Under the pieces are notes generated by a model, which did not search any database, was not told the DNA's origin, and saw only the letters and a list, made by a program, of their open reading frames with translations. The position numbers were made by a program, and so were the translations under genes. DNA of 64,000 bases from CALBZG01 sp964486295 (lineage in GTDB: Bacteria; Bacillota; Clostridia; Peptostreptococcales; Anaerovoracaceae): positions 1 to 64,000 of the forward strand of contig CAZAMF010000010.1 in NCBI GenBank assembly GCA_964486295.1, written 5' to 3'. Positions 34,021-41,761 of the stretch are shown here, piece after piece (within the stretch, counting starts at the first letter, position 1; each line of letters begins with the position of its first letter).

Positions 34021-34995
34021 TTGAGAAAAATATACAAAACCATTAACAGAAAAATCGTCGAAATGGACTCTTTTGACGAACAGAATCTCTGGATCGATCT
34101 AGTGGATCCGAACGAGCAGGAAATGCAGTCTGTCTGCAACCGTTATAAAATTGATATCGATATGCTGAAAGCACCATTGGATGAAGAGGAGAGGCCGAGA
34201 ATCGAAGCGTACGACGGGCAGGTGCTCATACTGATCAGCATGCCGAATCTGTCCTCGCAGGACTCGCCGGTCATCTACGACACACTTCCTCTGGGCATTG
34301 TCGTGACAGAGCAGGTCATCGTGACGGTGGCACTCAAAAACAGTATGCTCATCGACCAGGTCCTTCAGTCCAAGTCTTCACACTCCACCGCGAAACGGAC
34401 AAGATTTGTACTGCAGATGCTTTACTACAATGCCAGGCTGTTCCTGAGATGCCTGAAGGAAATCGACAAGAAATCCACGGAAATGGAACAGTACCTGAAC
34501 AAATCCCTGAAGAATAAAGAGCTGGTCAGGCTTCTGGATCTTCAAAAGAGCCTCGTTTATTTCACCACGGCGCTGCGATCCAATGAAAGCGTGCTGGAAA
34601 AGCTGCTCCGGACCTATTTAAGAAAAGTGCACGACGAGGAAAGCGAGATCACCGTAAGGGTGCTGAAAAAATATGAAGAGGATGAGGACCTTCTGGAAGA
34701 CGTCATAACAGAGAACAAGCAGGCGATGGACATGGCGGATATCTTCACCCGCATACTGGGCGGGACCATGGAGGCCTTCGCGTCGATCATATCCAACAAC
34801 CTCAATATTGTGATGAAATTTCTCGCCAGCATCACCATCGTCATGGCCATCCCGACAGTCATCACGAGCTTCTTCGGAATGAACGTAGCACTGCCGTTCC
34901 AGAATTCGCCACTGGCGTATGCCGGAATCATCGGCGGGACAATCCTGTTGATGATGGTGGGGGCATTCCTCATCACCAAAAAGAAAATGTATTAG
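34021..34995 (+). CDS. CorA-like divalent cation transporter
   Basis: A 324-residue protein with the CorA layout: an acidic N-terminal alpha/beta domain, a long helical stalk (LRCLKEIDKKSTEMEQYL and following), and two C-terminal TM helices. The pore-loop signature is FFGMNVALP. It is expected to move Mg2+, Co2+ or Ni2+. Start is TTG at 34021, 5 bases after AAGGGGGC. An upstream in-frame ATG would overlap the small ORF and has no ribosome site. It shares a promoter with the Cys-rich leader. Confidence 0.88.
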   Translation: MRKIYKTINRKIVEMDSFDEQNLWIDLVDPNEQEMQSVCNRYKIDIDMLKAPLDEEERPRIEAYDGQVLILISMPNLSSQDSPVIYDTLPLGIVVTEQVIVTVALKNSMLIDQVLQSKSSHSTAKRTRFVLQMLYYNARLFLRCLKEIDKKSTEMEQYLNKSLKNKELVRLLDLQKSLVYFTTALRSNESVLEKLLRTYLRKVHDEESEITVRVLKKYEEDEDLLEDVITENKQAMDMADIFTRILGGTMEAFASIISNNLNIVMKFLASITIVMAIPTVITSFFGMNVALPFQNSPLAYAGIIGGTILLMMVGAFLITKKKMY

Positions 34996-35033
34996 CGCCT
35001 TTGGGCAGGAATTCATAAACAGCAATCAGGCTT

Positions 35034-37607
35034 CTACGGCCGCATTGCTGTTTTTTTTCGACTGGAAATCCGGTTGGCGATGGCTTTTCCGATCTCAACG
35101 AAGACAAGCAGCGCGAAAGCGAAGCCGATCAAAAGCATAAAATCAGTGGGGGCCAGCAAAACGATGTGCAGAAGGTGCCTGAGGCCGGGGATCAGGAACG
35201 CGATCAGAATAGTCAAAAGACCTGCGGCTACCGCCCAGAGGAGCGGCTTATTGGTGCGAAGGCTGTTCATGCGCCAGATCGGCAGCTTCATGCTGCGGTA
35301 GGCGAAAATATAGACCATGGAATTGATGGCCAGGCTGCCAAAAACAAAGCTTCTGCCTTCGTCGACACTTCCGTGGACAGCAACAAAATGATGGAACATG
35401 GCCAGCGAGAACACCGCGCTGGATATACTGATCACGCCGATGAGGACCAGCGCCAAGTTGGTGAGGATCGGATCCTTCAGAGGCCTTGGCTTTTCATCCA
35501 TGACGCCGTTCTCTTTCTTCTCGAAACCCAGCACGATATCGGACGGGCCGTCACAGATGAGATGGATCCACAGGATCTGGGGCACCAGAAGCGGGGTAGA
35601 CCAGTTCAGGATCATAGCTGCGAAAATGGTCAGCACTTCCGCGAATGAATTGGAAAGCATATACGAGATGGATTTACGCACATTGGAGAAAATGATCCTT
35701 CCTTCCTCCACGGCGGCGATAATCGTACTGAAATGGCTGTCCAGCAGGATCAGGTCTGCGGTCTCTCTTGCGACGTCCGTTGCAGAGCCCACTACTACGC
35801 CGATATCCGACCGCTTCAGCGCGGGGGCATCATTGACGCCGTCACCGATCATAGCGGTGATCTCTCCGTTTAGCTGCAGCGCTTCCACGATCCGGTACTT
35901 GTCATTGGGGCGGATACGGGCGAATACCGCCGCATCGCCAACTTTATCCAGGAGCTCTTCGTCGCTCATGGCAGCGATTTCGCTGCCCTCCAGCGTCGTA
36001 CTCCCCGGCTCAAGGATGCCGATATTGGCGGCGATCCTCTCAGCTGTACGACGATAGTCACCAGTGATCATTTTGATCCGGATGCCTGCATGACGGGCGG
36101 CGGCAACGGACTCGAGGACATCTCCCCGGATCGGGTCATCGATTCCCAACAATCCCGCCCAAGAGTAGCCGGTCAGATCCTCCAGCGTACCGGAAATCCG
36201 ATAAGCGACCCCCAGCAGACGGAGGCCCTCGTCCGCCCAATCATCGATCTGATCTATCACCGATTGCCGCTGATCCGGTTCCATGGCGCACATTTTCAGA
36301 ACGATCTCCGGCGCGCCTTTCAGGAAAAAGAAATGATCAACCCCCGCCGGACTCAAATCGGACTCCGCCATTTCCGTGATCATAAACTTCGTTTCGCTAG
36401 TGAATAATTCCTCAGAAAACCGTTTCCAGCGGCCGGCAAATTCCTGGGGATCCGCCTGGAGCAACAGTTCTGCATATTGCCATAAAGCGGCATCCACAGG
36501 CCCCTCCAGATTGTTGCATAGCACCATGGCCTGCAATGCCCGATCCCGGTCTGTGAATTCTGCCCGGCTCACTCTCATGGACCCTTCGGTAAGGGTCCCG
36601 GTTTTATCGGTGCAGATCACCGTGACCGAACCAAGCGTCTCCACCGCCTGAAGTTTTCGGGTAAGCCCTTTGCGGCTGAGGATCTTGCGCATTCCCAACA
36701 CCAGGATGACCGTAACCGCGATCAGCAGACCTTCCGGAACCGCCGCTACCGCTAAGATGATGGCGATCCTCAACATATCCAGAAAATCGCGCCCCATCAC
36801 AAGACCTGCAATCAGGATAACGCCTGTGAAACCCACCACCAGGATCGTCAAGATTCTGCTGAAGGCTTTCAGCCTGATCTGGAACGGCGTGTCCGCTTCC
36901 TCATGTTTTTCTAGGCTGGCGGCGATTTGGCCCAATTCTGTTTGCGTGCCGGTTTTCTCAATGCGAAGGATGCCTCTTCCGGTCACTACTGTGGTGCCCA
37001 TATAGGCTAAAAGCGATTTATCTGAATTCATGCCCTTTGAGTCTTGCAGAGGATCCCCGATGACGGCGCTTTCCTTGCTGACGGGTTCGCTTTCACCGGT
37101 GAGGATCGATTCATCCACGGACAGACGCGTCGCTTCCAGCAGGACTCCGTCACCCGGCACTTTTTCACCCGCGTTCAGGATGACCAGGTCTCCGGGAACC
37201 AGCTCCCAGACTTCCAATTCCACACGTTTCCCGTCGCGGATCGCGGTAGCCATCGGCTGCAGATACTCTTTCAGGGAGACATAGGTCCGCTGAGCCTGAT
37301 ATTCCTGCACAAAACCCATGATCACATCAATGACTACCACCACTAGAATGATGATGGCGTCGCTCTGCTCTCCCAGGACCAGAGATAGGGCTGCGGCCGC
37401 CAGAATGATATTGACCAGCGGACTTCTGACCTGATTCAACAGGAGCGACCAGACAGAAACCGCTTTTTCGGCGGGAAGCCGGTTTTCTCCGAATCGGGAC
37501 TGCCTCTCCTCCACATCAGCAGAGGAAAGACCCAGGGAGGCCCATTTCGGATCGGTATAATAATTCGTCTGCGTCTGCGTCGACTGATTGTTCTGAGCGT
37601 CTTTCAT
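35034..37607 (-). CDS. P-type cation (Ca2+-like) ATPase
   Basis: A PII-type ATPase of 857 residues. Order: cation-ATPase N-domain (ADVEERQSRFGENRLPAEK), TM1-2, actuator domain with ILTGESEPVSKES, TM4 with AVAAVPEGLLIAVTV, phosphorylation motif CTDKTGTLTEGS, hinge MIGDGVNDAPALKRSDIGV, and TM5-10 with ILWIHLICDGPSDIVLGFE. The PEGL and TM6 Asp residues favour Ca2+ or a related divalent cation. GGGAGG is about 8 bases before the ATG at 37607; a longer frame has no better site. Confidence 0.9.
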   Translation of the reverse strand: MKDAQNNQSTQTQTNYYTDPKWASLGLSSADVEERQSRFGENRLPAEKAVSVWSLLLNQVRSPLVNIILAAAALSLVLGEQSDAIIILVVVVIDVIMGFVQEYQAQRTYVSLKEYLQPMATAIRDGKRVELEVWELVPGDLVILNAGEKVPGDGVLLEATRLSVDESILTGESEPVSKESAVIGDPLQDSKGMNSDKSLLAYMGTTVVTGRGILRIEKTGTQTELGQIAASLEKHEEADTPFQIRLKAFSRILTILVVGFTGVILIAGLVMGRDFLDMLRIAIILAVAAVPEGLLIAVTVILVLGMRKILSRKGLTRKLQAVETLGSVTVICTDKTGTLTEGSMRVSRAEFTDRDRALQAMVLCNNLEGPVDAALWQYAELLLQADPQEFAGRWKRFSEELFTSETKFMITEMAESDLSPAGVDHFFFLKGAPEIVLKMCAMEPDQRQSVIDQIDDWADEGLRLLGVAYRISGTLEDLTGYSWAGLLGIDDPIRGDVLESVAAARHAGIRIKMITGDYRRTAERIAANIGILEPGSTTLEGSEIAAMSDEELLDKVGDAAVFARIRPNDKYRIVEALQLNGEITAMIGDGVNDAPALKRSDIGVVVGSATDVARETADLILLDSHFSTIIAAVEEGRIIFSNVRKSISYMLSNSFAEVLTIFAAMILNWSTPLLVPQILWIHLICDGPSDIVLGFEKKENGVMDEKPRPLKDPILTNLALVLIGVISISSAVFSLAMFHHFVAVHGSVDEGRSFVFGSLAINSMVYIFAYRSMKLPIWRMNSLRTNKPLLWAVAAGLLTILIAFLIPGLRHLLHIVLLAPTDFMLLIGFAFALLVFVEIGKAIANRISSRKKTAMRP

Positions 37608-37833
37608 ATCGCGTCCCTCCCGGCCGACTCTGTACGGCCTGTGGCTGATTCCAACTATAAAATCATTATACCCCTTCACGCTGCGACTCTATCGGTTTAA
37701 GTTGCTATAAGCCCGGGTTTAGATGAGGGCCCAAGAAGCCGGTTTATTAAAATCGCGAAAATGGGTATAGTAATGTGACGTAAAAAAGCCGGAACGAATA
37801 AAAAATCGAAAAGCAGAAGGAGGCACCAAAACC

Positions 37834-38361
37834 ATGTATATCAGCGATAAAAGACTGGAATTGATCAAGGAAATCCTCGAAGATGAGGTGAACCTGGAGG
37901 CGGAAGAGGAAGTCATGCATCTGCTTCTGCAGGAGCAGATCTCGAAGGATTCCGTATCCGACCAGGAAAGCCACCTGACCTTCGGTCAGAGAGCGGCGGA
38001 CCGTATGGCGGAATTCGCCGGCAGCTGGGCGTTCATCATGATTTTTTTCGCCATCCTGATCTTATGGATCGGCCTGAATACAATATTTTTGAAAAAACCG
38101 TTCGATATCTATCCGTTTATCCTGCTGAATCTTATCTTATCGTGCCTCGCTTCCATCCAGGCACCCGTCATTATGATGAGCCAGAACCGCCAGGAGCAAA
38201 AGGACAGGATTCGGGCGAAAAATGATTATAAAATCAACTTGAAATCAGAAATCATCATCGAGGACCTTCACTATAAGCTGGATGCCATCATGGAGATGCA
38301 GGCAAGCATCCTGGACAGACTGGAAGTCATCGAGAATCAAGAAAGGAATCGCTTCAACTGA
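37834..38361 (+). CDS. DUF1003 membrane protein
   Basis: A 175-residue protein with a DUF1003 core, GQRAADRMAEFAGSWAFI with two TM helices, and LNLILSCLASIQAPVIMMSQ followed by a charged helix and a C-terminal coiled coil. DUF1003 proteins are widespread and of unknown role. The ATG follows AGAAGGAGG. It is divergent from the P-type ATPase gene and upstream of the first hydroxylase, but there is a 190-base gap and a separate promoter before the latter. Confidence 0.9.
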   Translation: MYISDKRLELIKEILEDEVNLEAEEEVMHLLLQEQISKDSVSDQESHLTFGQRAADRMAEFAGSWAFIMIFFAILILWIGLNTIFLKKPFDIYPFILLNLILSCLASIQAPVIMMSQNRQEQKDRIRAKNDYKINLKSEIIIEDLHYKLDAIMEMQASILDRLEVIENQERNRFN

Positions 38362-38406
38362 AAGCCGAAAAAGCAAGATAATCAAGTAATTACAGCATAC
38401 ATCTGA

Positions 38407-38480
38407 TTGCCCGGAACCGAGTAAAAATGATATAAATAAGAAGACATTTCAATTGTCAGCATTGATTCAATATTCTAACA
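38407..38480 (+). promoter_or_regulatory. putative promoter and ATATTCTAACA element of hydroxylase 1
   Basis: TTGCCC (38407-38412), 18 bases, TATAAA (38431-38436) within AAAAATGATATAAATA, which resembles the promoter of hydroxylase 2. The ATATTCTAACA element is at 38470-38480, 34 bases further down. The -35 is weak. Confidence 0.5.
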
Positions 38481-38554
38481 AACAGCTATGCAAACAGCCC
38501 TAAAGACAGTTCTAAAAAAGCTTTTGAAACAAGCATAGGGAGGAAACAAAGCTT

Positions 38555-41395
38555 ATGAAACTGAAAAAACTGACACTAAACATCAACGGCGCCGACCGCA
38601 TGTTTATTTGTGATCCGGAAACGGACACGCTGGCAACGGTCCTGAGGCGTCTGGGCCTGACTGGCACCAAGGTGGGATGCGGCACCGGCGTGTGCGGCTC
38701 CTGCTCCGTCATCCTGAACGGCAAGGTGGTCCGGTCCTGCACCCGAAAGATCACCGCTGTGGAAGAGTACAGCATCGTGACCACCATTGAGGGGATCGGA
38801 ACACCGAACCACCTCCATCCGCTGCAGATGGCCTTCATGCACGCCGGTGCAGTGCAGTGCGGGTTCTGCTCGCCGGGATTCATCGTATCGGCCTTTGGCC
38901 TGCTTCAGGCCAATCCGAATCCGACCCGGGAAGATGTCCGTGACTGGTTCCAGAAAAACAGGAACATCTGCCGCTGCACCGGCTACAAGCAGATCGTGGA
39001 TGCTGTCATGGCAGCGGCGAAAGTGGTGCGTGGCGAATGCAAGGCGGAGGACATCATGGTAAAGCTGCCTGAAAACAAAGAATACTATGGGCTGCCGCTG
39101 GTACGTCCGGCTGCGCTGGCCAAGGTCTGCGGCGTCTGCGACTACGGCGACGACATCGAGCTGAAGATGCCGGAAAACATCCTGCATGCCGTTATGGTCC
39201 AGCCGAAAGTCGCCCATCACGCAAAAGTCCTGAAAATCAATACCGAAGTAGCCGAAAGCATGCCGGGCGTCTACAAGATCGTCACCCACAAGGATGTTAG
39301 GGGAACCAACCGGCTCAATTTCTTTCAGTTTTCACCAAGAGCGCTGGCAACGGAAGCTTCTCATGTGCTGCTGGCGGAAGACACCATCTACAATTACGGG
39401 GATGTGGTAGCCCTGGTGGCTGCTGATACGAAGGCCCATGCCAGAGCAGCAGCGGCGAAGGTTACCGTGGAGATCGAGCAGTTGCCGGAATATCTCAATT
39501 ATTTGGAGGCAGCTATGCCGGATGCCATACGCATCCATAGCGACCATCCGAACGTCTGGTCCCAGCAGCCGACTCTCAAGGGGGCTGAAAATGTGCCGGA
39601 ACTCATCGATAAGGCGCCGTTCTCCGCTTCTGGAAGTTTTTATTCCACCAGAGAACCGCATATGCCCATCGAAGGCGATACCGTCCAGGCCTACTGGGGC
39701 GACGACGGCCTTTTGACGGTCCATTGCAAAGCCATGTGCATCTATGCCAACATCGGCGACATCGCGGAAGCCACCGGCGTTCCGGCTGAGCAGATCCGCG
39801 TCATACAAAATCCGACGGGAGCCACCTTCGGCTGGGGCATTGCCGGCGCCACCTACTCTTTGGCCGCCATCGCCTGCATCGCCTGCGACGACATGCCGGT
39901 GGCATTGTCCATGACCTATCAGGAATTTATGGCCTTCAGCGGCAAACGAGCACCTTCCTATACCAACGCGCGTCTGGCCTGCGACCAGGACGGCAAGATC
40001 CTGGCGGCGGAATGGGACTGCGGCCTGGACCACGGGGCCTACAACGAACTGGGCGACGACCTGACCTGGCGTCCGGCCCGCTTCATGTTCTTCCCGTACT
40101 ACGTCCCGAATGTCATGGGACTGACCCGGGTGGCCTGCACCAACCATGCCTACGGAACCGCCTACAGAGGCTATGGATCCCCGCAGGCTTATACCGCATC
40201 CGAAGCTCTGGTGGACATGTTGGCTGAAAAGCTCAGCATGGATCCGTTCGAATTCCGGTGGAGGAACATCGCACGGGAAGGCCAGACCAACATAAACAGC
40301 TACCCGTTCGTGGACTACCCGATGGAAAAGATCATGGAGACCATGAAACCTTATTATAAAAACGCTGTAGCCAGGGCGAAGGCCGAAGGCACGCCGGAAA
40401 AGAAGAGAGGAGTCGGCATCGCGTGGGGCGGCTACAATGTCACAGAAGGCCCTGCGGACCAGTGCACGGTCGCGCTGGAGCTGACGCCGGAAGGCAAATT
40501 CATCAAATACGATACCTGGCAGGACCAGGGACAGGGAGGCGATATCGGCGCCCTGCAGACGACCCTGGAAGCCCTGAAGCCTCTGGGGGTTTCGGTAGAC
40601 GACGTCATCCTGATCCAGAACGACAGCAAGTACTGCCCGGATTCCGGAGCCACCGCCTCCAGCCGGCAGCATTATATGAACAGCAAAGCGGTGAGCCTGG
40701 CGGCCAAACTGCTCATCAACGCCATGAAGAAGCCGGACGGGACCTACAGAACCCATGACGAGATGATAGCGGAAGGCATTCCAGTGAAATACGAGGCCCA
40801 GTACGAAAATCCGTCCGATCCGGATCTGTGCGACCTGGACCCGAATACCGGCGTAGGCAATCCGACGCCGGACTACACCTACGCCCTGTTCCTGGCGGAG
40901 GTGGAAGTGGACACCAAAACCGGCAAGGCGACGGTGATCGGCTACACCAGTGTGGATGACGTGGGCGTCATCGGCAACATCGCATCGGTAAACGGCCAGG
41001 CCTACGGCGGGCTTTCCCACTGCATCGGCTTCGCGCTTTCCGAGAATTACGATGATGTGAAAAAGCACAACAACATCCTGGGGGCCGGCATCCCGGCCAT
41101 CAAGGATATCCCGGATGATTTCAACCTGATCCACGTGGTGACACCGAGAAGCAAGAATCCGTTCGGCTCGTCAGGAGCATCGGAAGCTTACCAGTCCGCA
41201 GGGCATATGGCGGTGATCAACGCCATCAACAATGCCTGCGGCGTGAGGATCTACGAGCTTCCGGCCACGCCAGAAAAGATCAAAGCCGGCCTTGAACTTC
41301 TCGCGAAGGGCGGCAAGGTGGAGCCTCCGCAGAAATATTTCCTGGGTTCAGACCTGTATGAAGAGATCGAGCACATCAAAGCCAATCCGGTGTAA
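38555..41395 (+). CDS. single-chain molybdenum hydroxylase (aldehyde oxidoreductase-like), copy 1
   Basis: The 946-residue protein resembles Desulfovibrio aldehyde oxidoreductase MOP. Residues 1-75 bind a plant-type 2Fe-2S cluster (Cys42, 47, 50, 62); residues about 95-150 bind the second 2Fe-2S (Cys102, 105, 139, 141). The rest is the Moco domain with GATFGWGIAGATYSLAA, FGTAYRG-like AYGTAYRGYGSPQAYTASE and, near the end, SSGASEAYQSAGHMAVI, which holds the probable catalytic Glu. It lacks an FAD domain, so electrons probably leave via the flavin/Fe-S protein at 44799 or ferredoxin. The substrate is unknown. GGAGG lies before the ATG at 38555. Confidence 0.93.
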   Translation: MKLKKLTLNINGADRMFICDPETDTLATVLRRLGLTGTKVGCGTGVCGSCSVILNGKVVRSCTRKITAVEEYSIVTTIEGIGTPNHLHPLQMAFMHAGAVQCGFCSPGFIVSAFGLLQANPNPTREDVRDWFQKNRNICRCTGYKQIVDAVMAAAKVVRGECKAEDIMVKLPENKEYYGLPLVRPAALAKVCGVCDYGDDIELKMPENILHAVMVQPKVAHHAKVLKINTEVAESMPGVYKIVTHKDVRGTNRLNFFQFSPRALATEASHVLLAEDTIYNYGDVVALVAADTKAHARAAAAKVTVEIEQLPEYLNYLEAAMPDAIRIHSDHPNVWSQQPTLKGAENVPELIDKAPFSASGSFYSTREPHMPIEGDTVQAYWGDDGLLTVHCKAMCIYANIGDIAEATGVPAEQIRVIQNPTGATFGWGIAGATYSLAAIACIACDDMPVALSMTYQEFMAFSGKRAPSYTNARLACDQDGKILAAEWDCGLDHGAYNELGDDLTWRPARFMFFPYYVPNVMGLTRVACTNHAYGTAYRGYGSPQAYTASEALVDMLAEKLSMDPFEFRWRNIAREGQTNINSYPFVDYPMEKIMETMKPYYKNAVARAKAEGTPEKKRGVGIAWGGYNVTEGPADQCTVALELTPEGKFIKYDTWQDQGQGGDIGALQTTLEALKPLGVSVDDVILIQNDSKYCPDSGATASSRQHYMNSKAVSLAAKLLINAMKKPDGTYRTHDEMIAEGIPVKYEAQYENPSDPDLCDLDPNTGVGNPTPDYTYALFLAEVEVDTKTGKATVIGYTSVDDVGVIGNIASVNGQAYGGLSHCIGFALSENYDDVKKHNNILGAGIPAIKDIPDDFNLIHVVTPRSKNPFGSSGASEAYQSAGHMAVINAINNACGVRIYELPATPEKIKAGLELLAKGGKVEPPQKYFLGSDLYEEIEHIKANPV

Positions 41396-41653
41396 AAAAG
41401 TCAAACGGGCTCCGAACTGTACCGTTGGATTGAAGATGCGGAGGAAAGTCTACTGTGGCATTAAGGTTTAGTTAGCCAACGCTAACAACACAATTTTTAC
41501 TAAATTACACATACTAATCCAACAATTATATTTTTTAACAAGCCGTGCGCATCAACGCGTACGGCTTGTTTTCATAGGGTTTGTGAAATAAAAAACAGCA
41601 AATAAATAACAGTAAAAAGGCATTTTAATTTAGTTTTTCAGCCATAAAACGTG
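41396..41653. other. intergenic spacer between hydroxylase copies
   Basis: Non-coding, AT-rich on the right. It holds the terminator at 41537-41573. GTTTAGTTAGCCAACGCTAACA near 41467 forms a small imperfect dyad. No coding signal was seen. Confidence 0.5.
41537..41573 (+). terminator. intrinsic terminator after hydroxylase 1
   Basis: Stem AACAAGCCGTgCGC / GCGtACGGCTTGTT with a 5-6 base loop and TTTTC after it. One mispair. It separates the two hydroxylase genes into two transcripts. Confidence 0.88.
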
Positions 41654-41703
41654 TTGATAAAACCCAAAAACTATGATATAAGTATAGTGTTTATATTCTA
41701 ACA
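41654..41703 (+). promoter_or_regulatory. promoter and dyad of hydroxylase 2
   Basis: TTGATA (41654-41659), 17 bases, TATAAG (41677-41682). The ATATTCTAACA element at 41693-41703 is part of a dyad, GTGTT-N8-AACAC (41687-41704), placed right at the predicted transcription start, as expected for a repressor site. Confidence 0.65.
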
Positions 41704-41761
41704 CATATGAACACCCCCAAAAGACAACTTAATAAAATGACGTATGGAGGAAAAAAAGCTT

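Noticed and set aside
39332..41134. A 600-codon open frame on the minus strand, and a similar one at 43388-44470
   Set aside because: Both are antisense to the hydroxylase genes, which have full motifs. No start signal.
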